This document shows positions 1 to 11,168 of a DNA stretch of 64,000 bases, piece by piece; the first letter of the stretch is position 1; the number at the start of each line of letters is the position of its first letter. The stretch lies in the NCBI GenBank assembly GCA_001986395.2, contig MQVO02000032.1, positions 62,001 through 126,000 of the forward strand. The letters are read 5' to 3'. This DNA is from Irpex lacteus. Its lineage: Eukaryota; Basidiomycota; Agaricomycetes; Polyporales; Irpicaceae. The notes under the pieces were generated by a model. The model was not told where the DNA came from. It saw only the letters and a program-made list of their open reading frames with translations, and ran no database searches. The translations under genes were made by a program, and so were the position numbers.

Positions 1-2330
1 GCGGAGGCAGCAGCACTGAAGGTCCCATCTCACTCAGTGTCTGTGCCCATTATACGGGACTTCACATACGATAACCTCCTCCGACGCTATGAGAGAGTCA
101 CTCCGCGTTTGCAGCAGCTTTTGAAAGCTGCTATCGGGAAGGAGGGCCAGCCAGAGAATACAGCCTCAAGAAATCCAGATCACGTACGCACTTATATTTT
201 CTCAAGCCATCCATCTACTAATGCAACGTCCGGTGTCTGTAGGGCCGCACTACGATTACTTCAATGATACTGAACCTCCGTAGCCGAGAAGTAAACTATC
301 TCGCGTGCGTGAACGTCCTAACGCTCTGGCAGTTAGGAGCTCCGAAGCGGCTCGTGCAAATCCTGAACCGTTTGGGATTCTGCTCATCCTATGAGTACCA
401 AGGTCGTGCCGTGGTTCGTCTAGGAGAAGATGCGCTTCGATTGGCACGACTCGCTGCAAATAATGACGAGCTTATGAAGCTGCTCGCATACGACAATTTC
501 AATTGGCGGTCCTTTGCATGGGAGACATCCGCTATGCACGGTACATTGAAGCATGATCAGGTCTCTGCTCTGCTAATCATACTCCGAGCTGCTCGGGACA
601 CAACTCTAGCTCGTAACGGTGTTTCAGGACCCTCGTTACCACTATCGGCACGTAACGTCATGAGCGTTGGACGATTTGATGCTGGCTTTGGTCGGCGTCA
701 TGAACTCTCTGCGGAGGCTTCACTTCAACGCATCCTTCCTACCCTGCAGGACCAACAGTCTTTCCGCCGTGCTGTCATCATCCATATCCAAAACATCCTA
801 GTCAGTGACATCCGCCCATTTGCCCGATTCCAGAATTCTGTGCCAAAGTTTGACGACCCGCACGCTATCATCCCTCACAAAACCGAGAGACACTGGCTTC
901 CGACGTTTGACCAGGAGCAAGGATCTACTCGTGGAAATATGCAGGTTCTTGAGCACTATCTTCTGGATGTGTTACGGATGCGCAGAAGCAGCTTTGAAGG
1001 ACAGGCTATCGTCGTCCTCGGTGATCGACTCACGACTGCACGAGATCGAGCTGCGCAAGACCAGCGTGCTCTTGATCGGTCCACAGATCGCGCAGACCAT
1101 CTGTCAAGCATCAAGTTGGCGAGCGGGATGATGCACCAGTGCTTGAACATGGTGATCAATATTGCGCGCAACCACTTTGGCGACAAGTCAAATAACGATG
1201 CTGTCAGTCTCCACACCCTCCGTAATCATCTGCCAAATCGTGAAGGTCTCAACTTGAATAAAGTTGACTTTTACGCATGGCTTCGGTTTCTTGATGTAGT
1301 GCTCCGTGCACTTACTATCACAGCTTGTCTTGTTGCTCTTGATGTGCGCGAAACTGGCAGTAGTCTCAAGACAGCTGTCGAACATTTTACCCCTTCCGAA
1401 TTCCAGACCCTCTGCACCGACATTGCTGATCGGTTCTTCCTCGCAAGTCCAAATTCATTGGAGGCGCAGGGCGTGAAGACGATATCTGGCGATACCATGA
1501 ACGGACACGCTGTATCTCTCGCTCACTCACTGGTCACGCTACGTGAAATGCGTAATGCTATCAAATATGGTCATCCGACTCGAATGCTTCGAATGCTTAA
1601 ATACTGGACTCCCATGTTCTATGCCGGTGGGAGCTACAACTACAGCAATGAAGATATGGAGCTTCTTCATAACCTTTTGGATGAATGGCCCGATGATGCA
1701 GCCGGAGTCATTCTTGCCGGTATGCTCGTCAACAATACTGGACGTGATGACGGATTCAAAGAAGGAGATCTTGAGGTCGAACATCTCAACAAGAGCATCA
1801 AGGATCGTGCTCATGGTGCGAATGCTAGTCCAGCACTATTGGAGAAGGTCACACCTGCTCTGGGTCAAGTGCAGGAGCTCACACAACACATCTGCGACGA
1901 ATTGGGTGTTGATGCGCTTAATCAGCGCCACTCACACGTACACCAGGAAAAGGATGTTGGGTTACTTGTGACTCAGCTCTTAAAGGCCAACGTCTTTGAC
2001 TTTGGGAAGGACGTGAAATCAGCCCACTCTGCAGTTCCACTCTATCCTGACGGTCTCCGAAAGTTAGCAGGTGCATCTGGTGGTCATGCAAAGCATCTTG
2101 CCCGCCACAAGCTGCGTCTCCGGGCCCGACACACATTTGACAGTGCGGAGGTGGAGGTGCTCATATCAGAAAGTGACCGCGAGGTTTTAGATGAATTAAC
2201 TACTGCAATAGACTCTCCCGACAATCAACTAGACTACTCTATAGTAGATGATAGTGATGCGGTGGGCACAGAAGTGTTAGTAGGTTCGCTACGTACAGAG
2301 ATGGACCATTCCGATTTGACAGAGGAGTAG
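1..2330 (+). CDS. DUF6589-like protein, 5' end cut by window edge
   Basis: The reading frame is open from the first base, so the gene starts outside the window. Exons are <1-183 and 243-2330; the 59-bp intron has GTACGC at its start, a CTAAT branch site and CTGTAG at its end, and splicing keeps the frame (phase 0). The protein resembles the DUF6589 family of mushroom-forming fungi. Counting from the ATG at 264, stretches that look conserved are FDQEQGSTRGN (about 214), LGDRLTTARDRAA (about 251), GGSYNYSNEDMELLHN (about 454) and DLEVEHLNKSIKDR (about 502). These carry spaced Asp/Glu residues that could be an RNase H-like (transposase-type) core, but that is inference. The tail is acidic. The gene runs tail to tail with a RecQ-type helicase 122 bp away. 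No function is proven for the family. Confidence 0.75.
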
Positions 2331-2452
2331 AATAAATGACTCGGACTCGGATCTTCAGCAGCGGTACATAATGTTATTGCATAGTATTTATCTATTACCA
2401 CTCAGAGTATTAGTTACACGAAAAGCGCAAGGTAATACAATCAACGTACCAG

Positions 2453-4480
2453 CTAGTAGTCTGAAGCCACCTCATCCTGTCCATCATTAACCTTGTCTGC
2501 ATCGCTGCCACTCGCGTATAATGTTGCAGCAGAGCGAATTGCATTAAGTAGCGGTACCGACAACTCGTTCCAATAAGCGAGGTGTACGAGAGGTCGCAAA
2601 TTGTCCACGCACGAAATTGTGGTAACACGCCTCGTCACAGCTTCAATATCGCTATCGGGAATAAGATCGCTGGGGCCAAGACCAATGAACTGCGACCTCC
2701 ACTCCGTTCTCCAGGTATCAAGGCGCCATCGCTTGAGGAACAATGAGACTTGTTCTAGTTGCTCGTCACAGAGCTTAGCAGTTTGTTGCTTGTTCTGCGC
2801 ATCGTCGCCAGGATCAACCATAATCCACTGATATGTCCGGGGTGGTAGCAGTGATGGGTGGCAGTTGGAACAGCAGCGGCGGGCAGTAGTGCTTGGGAAA
2901 GAGCGAGGCGGATTTCCTAGAGCGTCGTCGATAGCCGTCTCGAGACAGCCTTCTGTTGTCCTAATAAGCTTGAGCAACCCTGGATCGATAAACATGGTCT
3001 TCTCGCCAGAAGCGACATCATCAAGAAGCTCCGGCTGCACCATGAGGATTCCTATTCCTGTAGTCCCCTTCTCGCGCCCAGCACGGCCCTTACGTTGTTC
3101 AAACTTTGCGAGAGACAGGTCATTTAGAACCTGATAGATGATCACTCGCTCGACAGCAGGGAAGTTGAGGCCAGCCCCGATCTTCTCTGTACCGAGAAAT
3201 ATCCTTGCTGGTCCATTGCGGAAGTCTCGGAGTGCCACATGTTCGTGCTTCTTTGACAAGCCAGCGTGTAAGATGTCGAGAAGATGTGTTGGAAGGTGAA
3301 AGCTTTGCAGTCGATGATGAAACCACCAGAACATTTCGGTAAGCATGTCTGTGTTATCACAGTACACAATAGTCTTCGTAATTCCATCCGCCGTGGCCCC
3401 TTCGGGAAGAACAAACGCAACATCAAGGAAGCTCGACGCGTCATGTCGCAGTGGCATCACAACCGTGGATAGTTCAGGGCGGAAGTTGCCAAGGTTGATC
3501 AGATGGTGAGACGGCTTGAGACCCGCATATGCTTGGAGCGATTGGCGATAGGTGGGGGAAGGGTAGCAGAGATTGCAACCAGTGGGATATTCTCGCCAAC
3601 GATGGGCCGTAGTTGATGCAATCGTGAATATGAAGTTCGCCACTCGCACGATTCATGAACCAGATGCGCCTCGTCGATATATATACCTGTCAACCGGGCA
3701 CGTACGAGTTTGGAGTGGATAACTGTGGCGAACGTCGGACTCTCTAGCATCTCCGCGCAGACAAAGATCACTCGAAAGTGTCCGTTTACTGCACGTGTGA
3801 TTAACTCCTCGTCGTGCTTCTCTGAATGCACAAACACGGCATCAAGTCCTAATTTATTTGCACTACCATATACCTGTTAGTATAACTCTGAAGCTAGGGA
3901 TATGCTATACACACCTTTCTTCCCCTTCATGACCGAGGCTTGTATACGGCGTAACCACCAATGAGATGCCGTTCTTCAAGGCCAACAGCGGCAAGCACCA
4001 AAGCAGAGACTTTCCAGCACCGGTGGGTGCAATAACCACAATATCTTCCCTCTTCTGGAGAACTACGTTCGCGCACTGCATTTGAAAATCTTTCAGAGTG
4101 CACCCATCGGGTAGTAGTCCATTCACGGAAGCAAGTTGGTTCCAACGTTCTGCATCCAGTAACTTTCGCGGACGGCGCGCTGATAACGCGGTTGCCTTTT
4201 CAATGGCCTTCAGTTTCTTCCGTGCGACAGGGGTGAGCTGATAAGGAGAGAACGAAGGTGGCTTCGGACTGGCTTCCCAACCATTACGGAATAGCTTGCG
4301 CTTGCGTTGATTCCCAACCTCAGTAAGGGGCGATGACGGCTCAGAAACGCGATCACGTTCTGGAAATGGGATTCGAGGAGGAGTTGAGGGCGGTGGCGAG
4401 ATATTTTGCGTCGCAGAGCGTGGGCGATGCGGCGGCCATCTTGAAAGCGACGCAGGTACCGTAGATTCGAGATTCTCCAT
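2453..4480 (-). CDS. RecQ-type ATP-dependent DNA helicase, frameshifted
   Basis: This is a superfamily 2 helicase, expected to unwind DNA using ATP. Exon 1 (4480-3915) has a Ser/Pro-rich, low-complexity N-terminus of about 80 residues and the Walker A motif APTGAGKS at residues 151-158. A 52-bp intron (3914-3863, GTGTGT..TAG) joins it to exon 2, which carries the DEAH box (IDEAHLVHE) and motif III (ISATLPP). The frame must then shift by one base near 3522-3526, at a short C run (GGG on the coding strand). The rest to 2453 holds motif IV (TIVYCDN), motif V (LGTEKIGAGLNFP), motif VI (QRKGRAGR) and a CC..CH group that may be the RecQ zinc site. No intron can repair the shift without removing the conserved INLGNFRPE stretch. 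It is either a recent pseudogene or an assembly error. Stop codon is at the 2453 end. Confidence 0.75.
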
Positions 4481-5284
4481 TGCACACGCAGATTTAGGGG
4501 TGTAAATTGAATATTCAATTATGCAAGCATATGTATATGAATTGACAGTTGATAGGTAGCGATCAGAGCATAGATGTAAGCCGGAAAGACGAAGCGAGAG
4601 GAGGTCGTCGCACGAACGAGAGACGCGATCTGCTAAGCGCCGGATGTGAGTGCGCGTAACGCATGAGCCCGCCTTCCCTGTTGGGAATACACCAGACTCT
4701 CACGGTAGGGTTCCCAAATTGGGATGCCGTGAGAGTCTGGCTTGCGAGACTAGACGTGGGCGTGGCGAGGAGAGAACGGGCAGTTCTAAGCGCCCAGCCT
4801 GTCATTAATTAAGCGCTTCCCAGTCGTCCTTCGGAAGTACTTGAGACGAGGAACATTTCGTACCGTAAGTATTCCGTGCTAAAACGAAGTACAAGTTAAC
4901 ATAAAGCTGCGCAGATGATCAATTACCAATATGATGCGAACTCGTTAGAGCAGCCATTTCTTCCACGTTCGCCGCAGTCCGACTGGCTGAACAGGAAAAT
5001 CGCAACCCACGAATTGACTACTGCAACTAACACAAAATCACCGCTGCGCCACAACGTTTGTAGAACTTATTGGGATCATGATATTGATCCTATCTATTGG
5101 CTTCCAGTACACAGGATGTCATTCACGGTGTACCGCCCGTGAGGTGCCATCCTCCATTTCAAGCCCATGAGAAGCCTCAACCTCATAAAAACGATCCATC
5201 TTCAGGCTTTCTCTCGAGACCTCACATATAGCTACGCTTATCAACTCTGCCTATAGGTTGTCTCCTGGTCCACCCCACTCCACG
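4481..5284. other. Intergenic region with hairpin and 7TM promoter
   Basis: No gene was found. The left part holds a long inverted repeat (listed separately). From about 4855 onward the sequence matches the region upstream of the second 7TM copy (about 9047-9494), for example ACCGTAAGTATTCCG, CGCCACAACGTT and TCAACTCTGCC. This stretch is therefore the promoter and 5' leader of the gene at 5285. Confidence 0.6.
4692..4740. repeat. Two-part inverted repeat (hairpin)
   Basis: CCAGACTCTCACGG (4692-4705) and CCGTGAGAGTCTGG (4727-4740) are perfect 14-bp inverted arms. Inside them TCCCAA (4712-4717) and TTGGGA (4719-4724) form a second perfect stem around one base. The only unpaired parts are TAGGGT on one side and TG on the other. 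TTGGGAA at 4681-4687 could pair with the inner arm as an alternative. It lies about 210 bp upstream of the helicase start. Confidence 0.8.
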
Positions 5285-6704
5285 ATGCTGCAACTTACGG
5301 AGGCCGGGTTGATCTCTACGTCCATTGAGGCCATTCTGTATGGTATGTGGCTGGTTTTACACCTGTCAAAGCGCATTGATAAAGGGGTTATTTATTTCTT
5401 AAGGATTTAGCGTGCTTATGTACATCCTAACGTTTTGGATCCTTTACCATAATCGACACAAACGGTCTCCAAAATATGTGTTAATAGGTGTCACAGTGTT
5501 CCTTCTCGTTTTAACGACCGCCGTGAGTGTTCAGCTCAACGGCCCAGATTCCCCACTAATCCTCCAATATTCGGTTGATCAGGAAATGGTTACAAACATC
5601 ATTCGGATATGTGAAGGCTTCCTCAACATCGATCCAGCTCAATCTCTGACTTACTTCGAGACGGTGTCGGAGACTACCTTCATCGTTAAGAGTGTCTTGT
5701 ATAACACCCAGACGTTGATCCTCGATGCTGTTGTCGTAAGTCACTACCGCACAGTAAATGTTTAAGACAGTCCTAATATCGTCGCGATCACAGATCTACC
5801 GCACGTGGGTGGTTTGGCAAAGTGATTGGAGGATCGTGCTGTTCCCCATCGTGGGGTGGATCGGCTTGCTCGGTGAGCTATTCTCTGCTACGCAATTATT
5901 ACTGCTGAGCCGATTCCGATTTTTAGCGTGCTCAATAGCGAATAACATTTTTCTCGCCACTGCCTCAGAGAATCCCGGTGACATATTCGCGACACAGACG
6001 GGCCGGTTCATCACCGCGGTTTACTCTATGACATTGGTCACAAATCTCTCCGCTACCAGTGAGTGTTTGTAATGCGCCAGAGCTTTCCTCTTATCACGCT
6101 AAACTCGATGACTGCTTTACTCAGGCTTGCTTGCGTACCGCATATGGACGATCAATAGAACAACAACGCAATGGCGTACGACGGATCATCTCTCTCCTGT
6201 GCTACGTGTTGTCATTGAATCAGGCGCACTCTACTCACTTACTATTATCGCCGCCATCATCACGTTTGCGTTGAAGTCTCCCGGTGTATACGTTATATTA
6301 GACATGGTGAGCCCTTTTTTTTGTATTTACGCCATGCCCGCCACTAACCAGGACCCCTTACCACAAAGATATCCCCAATCATATCCATAGTCTACAACAT
6401 GATCATCATCCGGATCGGCCTCACATCAAACCGCATTCTCGGAAGCTCGAGAGGAACAACGGATAACTCTATATCACTGCCTTCTGCACGAACGCCGGAT
6501 GGAGCTCATCAGATCGGTGCGACCCACACTCCCTTTCACCTTGGGTGGTTGCAAAACGACAGGGCATCGCACGAGATGAAAACCCTTGCGGTCGAGGTCA
6601 CAGAGTACAGGGAGACGTACGAGGACACGCTGCCTTCCTCCGTGGATCTGAAGGACGTACCAGAACATCGACAGGAGGGCAAGGAAGTGGCTATCATCGT
6701 CTAA
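5285..6704 (+). CDS. Seven-helix membrane protein, tandem copy 1
   Basis: Seven exons give a 352-residue protein: 5285-5342, 5404-5522, 5583-5735, 5794-5872, 5927-6058, 6125-6306, 6369-6704. All introns are GT..AG and all phases agree. The second intron (60 bp) is open in frame, so its retention would not stop translation. The product has about seven hydrophobic helices and belongs to a membrane-protein family common in Agaricomycetes, recognised by its LTEAGLISTSIEAILYG start, YRTWVVWQSDW after helix 3, LLAYRIWTINR before helix 6, and the last helix around IISIVYNMIIIRIGL. The C-terminal 85 residues are a polar cytoplasmic-type tail with the conserved EVTEYRETYED. Function is unknown; a receptor-like role is only a guess from topology. 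Nearly the same gene structure recurs at 9495-10956. Confidence 0.82.
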
Positions 6705-7179
6705 CCAGCTCGTCCCTAACGTTTTCCCCGATATCTCCTGTATTAGTAGGTTTTATATAGACTGATACCATCATCATGAACAATCCCCTCTTTCAGCGAA
6801 GTTGTATGTGACAATAGGATCCTGGGCCTTGATATACTCCATATTGTAGTTCTATCGCAGGAAGGCGGGTTTGTGGTATAATGTGATGTAGGTCAGACGA
6901 GTCATGGGACGTATAAGGAGGCAACATAACGGCTAATAATATATCTGCGGGATATACAAGAAATGGAAAGCCTCGCGAGTTCGAAGAAGCTTGGATAGTC
7001 GGATAGTACGAGACTGGTGATTGGGGTACAAGTATTCGACGGCTGAAAACATAAGTTGATCGAGCGGCGCACTTCATCAAGTAGCTAGATCCTGTCAGAC
7101 AGAGGAGGCGAATACAACTAACTTACAGCTATTGGAATTACAATCCGGGTATCGAAGGGTTGGAAGCATTTCATTACAC
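6705..7179. other. Intergenic, nothing recognised
   Basis: This stretch holds the 3' flank of the first 7TM copy and the 3' flank of the hydrolase pseudogene. No gene, repeat or RNA was recognised. Confidence 0.5.
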
Positions 7180-8693
7180 TCAAGCTTCTTTCGAAGAGTC
7201 AGAATGCAAATCTTTCAACGTTCGATCGGACTCTTCCCGATGAACCTCACAAACATATGCATGTCCCATAGATACAGGCAACCGTGACAACCACATATGA
7301 GGCGTTTCGTCTTCCTCAACCTAATTAGCGTAACCTCCCCATTACTCTTCCAACCTTCGCCACCTCCCTGATTCCCTTGGAACGCGCAAAGAAACTCCCA
7401 CAGAGTCCAAACGTATACCTCAGTTCGAGTTCGTTCCGCCTCTTAATGTTCTCGACGTCATCCTCGGAGGCGTCAGGAGAAGGATCAAAGACGAACATGA
7501 CTCGTTTTCGCGAGATATCCCACGACCAGCACGCCACTGTGTAGGTGTATTTCGTTCGAACCGTCAAGTACAGCGAGTTCGAAATCGTCTGGGGAACTCG
7601 TCAGGATGGTAGGCGGAGGTGCTCGTAGAGGTGTACGCCGATATTCTATTTCGTGGGCCAAGTAACCATGAACGTGATAACCTGAGAGCCACGCTGAGAA
7701 GAGCTTGATCCCTTCGCCAACTGAATAAGACGGGTTGGTGAGAGGGATTGTATAAAGCGGGGAGATGAGCATAGCCTAACGTGTGCTATGGTGGGTAGGA
7801 CGGTAGAAAATCGACTACCGTGAGCCTCGATTGTCAGGTAGAGATACAAGATCGACTTACCACGCAGTGAGGTTGTAACTCTTCCGCCGGTAGAGATGAT
7901 ATGTTAGCCAGCAGTTGTATCAGCCATGCCGAACCAAACGATCGGCAGGCAGCGATGACGCTCTTGGTGATCACCCTTCCTCCCAATCGAACATTTACAA
8001 GCTGTGGGATTTAAATGCATGAGTCTGAGCGTATGTGAACAAGAGATGGGACCTCAGAATTCTCGATCTCGAAATCTTCGGAGATGTGAAGCGGTTTACG
8101 CTTGCCATCTGTGCGATGTAAGCTCCTGGAGTACTCTCGGAATTGACAAGCACAAGCTGACTGTTGTACTTGTCAGCCAACGGGATCATACGTGAGAATA
8201 TAGCTGGTCCGCCGAGTTCGTTTCAAACAATACGCAGAAGGCTCGGCGATCCCGAAGTACATACCGTTGTGACAGGCAAATCCATGATTCACGAAGAGGG
8301 TCGTATAGTGCCACCTCACATGGGTTGCCCTGTATCGTCAATTCCGAGGGACCCAGCTGGTTTTGAAGATAACGTTAAGAATTTGTTCGATGCTGTAGCA
8401 GGGCCAGGGTCGACGAATTGGGCTCTGTGATCTGCAAATGGTAGTATGGTGAGTCGATACATCTCACGGCCATAAGAGAAGTTGTTGGGCACAAGGGTCT
8501 AGAGCCACAGCGTTACGTTCGTGTCACGGCCTGTACAGCCAGTCTCAGTAAGTATGATGTACTGGTTTCACGGTACTGTCCCTCGTCTCTATCGTTGGAT
8601 GTACCACATAAAATGAGCTTCGTCGTGGCAGAGGATTGATAGAACTCACATTTCCAGGGACTTGGAGACTGCGGGTGTCGTAACTGGAGACAT
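7180..8693 (-). pseudogene. Decayed alpha/beta-hydrolase gene
   Basis: Pieces of a basidiomycete alpha/beta-hydrolase can be followed in order on the minus strand but in changing frames. They are MSPVTTPAVSKSLEM at the start (8693), ETGCTGRDTNVTLWL followed by a stop, IFSRMIPLADKYN with LVLVN (about 8200-8130), the nucleophile region CRSFGSAWLIQLLANISSLP (about 7955-7900), YRRTPLRAPPPTILTSSPDDFEL (about 7650-7570, shown in part), YTYTVACWSWDISRKRVMF (about 7550-7490), and a C-terminal piece with HREESDRTLK ending at 7180. The G-x-S-x-G elbow has become R-S-F-G, and stops and frame changes separate the pieces. Intact members are about 330-400 residues and have a Ser-Asp-His triad. It lies between the two tandem 7TM copies, where it is antisense to them. 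Confidence 0.65.
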
Positions 8694-9494
8694 CTCTTGA
8701 GACAGAAATGAAGCCTACAATATTCACGGAAGCGAGTGAGACTCTGTGTCAATGTCGACACGGCGCGGGTGAGTAGCCGGTAGATCGTGCTCCTGGACAT
8801 CTCCTAGGCATGATTCCATGGCTGTCAAAGTTCGCTGGCAGAAGCTGTGTACGTATACACTGCGGTATCAATTAGTATCTTCGTGCCCTAGAAACCCGCA
8901 ATTGACAAAGTAGGACGTAGACCGACCATGAACGTCGTGGTGAGAGAACGAACATGACATTTGTATTGCCTGCGAATCTCACGTGGTAGAGTTAGGCGCT
9001 CAAACTCTCACCGATTGGCTGGCAGAGGAATGAACTTGGATAAGAACGTCTACCGTAAGTATTCCGTCCTGGGAGAAGTACGAATTGTTCACTTATTTTG
9101 TTTCCCATCTACATATACAGCTGCGCGCATACTGAATGTCCAATATGCTTAACCTCGTTATGGCTGCGATTCCTTCCACGTCACGGCAGAACAGGAATAT
9201 GTCAGCCCACGACATCGACTAATACGAGTACGAATAAATCAACTGGGCGCCACAACGTTCTATTGCACTTACTGGTAATGGTATCATGATCCTCTGACTT
9301 GGCTTCTAGGGCAGAATAGGACATTCTGCGGCGTATCGCACGTGTGGCGCCGTCCTCCGTTTCGAGCACGCCGCGAAAGTCTAATTAAACATGCCCTCAC
9401 AACCTTCTGCTGGCCTCCGACTCTCTTTCTCTCACAAGCTACTACGTTCGTCAACTCTGCCCACAAGCAAACCCAGGGCCCTTACCTCTTGATG
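8694..9494. other. Intergenic; duplicated 7TM promoter from about 9047
   Basis: 8694-9046 shows nothing recognisable. From about 9047 to 9494 the sequence is a diverged copy of the region in front of the first 7TM gene (about 4855-5284). Shared blocks include ACCGTAAGTATTCCGT, GCGCCACAACGTT and CGTCAACTCTGCCCA-like sequence. The duplicated unit thus included regulatory DNA. Confidence 0.6.
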
Positions 9495-10956
9495 ATGCTA
9501 CAGCTTACGGAGGCCGCGCTCATTTCCACGTCTATTGAGGCAATATTATATGGTAAGCCGTTTTTCTATACCTCAAAACCTGGCAATGACAACGGTTTCT
9601 TTTGTAATAAGGGTTTTGCGTGCTCATGTATATCCTCACGTTTTGGATCCTCCATCGTAATGAGAACAAACGGTGTCCGAAATACGCGTTGATAGGTGTC
9701 ACGGCGTTTCTCCTCGTTCTGACGACTGCCGTGAGTACTCAACAAGTTGATGTATACGGATGGACTCACCCCGTATATTTTCCTCATGTTTAGGAAATGA
9801 TCACCAATATTATCCGGATATGTAATGGCTTTCTCAATATTGACCCCGCCCAATCCCTGGCATACTTTGAGAGTGTCTCTGAAACCACCTTCGTCATCAA
9901 GAGTACCTTGTTCAACACCCAGACGTTGGTACTTGATGCTGTTGTTGTAAGCCACCATCACACTGCGGATTTATCATAGCAGTATTAACGTCATCCTTGC
10001 AGATCTATCGTACGTGGGTGGTCTGGCAAAGTGACTGGAAAGTCGTGCTATTCCCCGTCATTGGATGGCTCGGATTGCTCGGTGAGCTATTTTCTACTGC
10101 CTCGTTCCTGAAAATTACCTTCTGACAAAACGAATCGTGAATTACAGCGTGCTCGATAGCCAATAACGTCGTTCTCGCTACAGCCTCGGAGAACCCCGGA
10201 GATGTGTTCGCACAGCAGACGGGTCGATGGATTACTGCTGTTTACTCCATGACTTTGGTTACAAACCTCTCTGCTACAAGTACGTTTCCACCTCTATAAA
10301 TTCTATTTGGAAATTGATCGACGACGCTGTTTTGCAGGTCTGCTAGCATACCGCATATGGACGATCAACAGGTCAACGACACAATGGCGCACCACCGACC
10401 GTCTCTCTCCAGTACTACGAGTCGTTATCGAATCTGGGGCGCTGTATTCGCTTACTATCATCGCCGCCATAATCACCTTTGCGTTGAAGACCCCTGGTGT
10501 ATACGTCCTACTGGACATGGTAAGCCGACGCTTTCTCCTTTCACTCCACTACGAATGTGTACGCTACCTCTTATACTAACGCGCACTCCGTTATAGATAT
10601 CGCCAATAATATCCATCGTCTATAACATGATCATCATCCGTATCGGTCTCGCCTCAGATCGCATCCTAGCAGGCTCAGGAGGAACAGCCCACGACTCCCT
10701 ACCCCCGCCGTCACCAACGCGAACGTCAGAACGAGCTCATCGAATGAGCGGATCCTATGCCCCCTTTCACCTCGGATGGTTGCACAGCGACAAAGGATCG
10801 CATGAAATGAAGTCCCTGGCGGTGGAGATTACAGAGTATAGGGAGACATATGAAGACTCGCTGCCCTCTGCGGTCGACTTGAAGGAGGTACCGGAAACAC
10901 CGAAGAAGGGCAAGGAGTTGAGATTGCCGAAGGATAGCTTGACTATCGTTGTCTGA
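9495..10956 (+). CDS. Seven-helix membrane protein, tandem copy 2
   Basis: Seven exons give a 360-residue protein: 9495-9552, 9612-9730, 9794-9946, 10003-10081, 10148-10279, 10338-10519, 10597-10956. Exons 1-6 have exactly the same lengths as in the copy at 5285-6704 (58, 119, 153, 79, 132, 182 nt), and every intron is at the same place. The last exon is 24 nt longer and adds residues near the C-terminus. An ATG also lies three bases upstream (9492); 9495 matches the start of copy 1. Coding sequence and tail motif ITEYRETYED are strongly conserved while introns differ, which suggests selection on the protein in both copies. Function is unknown. It is convergent with the DUF6533-type gene at 11169-12754. 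Confidence 0.82.
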
Positions 10957-11168
10957 CCAGGTCGCTCATTACACTTCTCCTATGTCCCTTTCATTATTTG
11001 GTGTGATAGGGACGGATGCTTATAGTTTTCCCTTATCCTCTGTTTCGGCTAGCGTGAGTACGTGATAAACAATATTTCGTAGTTGTATTGTGTAGGAACT
11101 CCCCGGCCAACATGCATGCACATGGCAGAAGTTGTAAAAGGAGTGACCCGACACACGAAAGTGATATA

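Noticed and set aside
4707..4717. TAGGGTT, a telomere-like word
   Set aside because: A single copy inside a hairpin loop, not an array; no support for a telomere here.
5523..5582. Reading through the second intron of the first 7TM gene
   Set aside because: The 60-bp stretch is open, but its counterpart in copy 2 (9731-9793) has clear GT..AG ends, a different sequence and an in-frame stop, so it is an intron.
8164..8430. Open frame of 88 codons on the plus strand
   Set aside because: It is antisense to the alpha/beta-hydrolase pseudogene, which explains its protein-like look.
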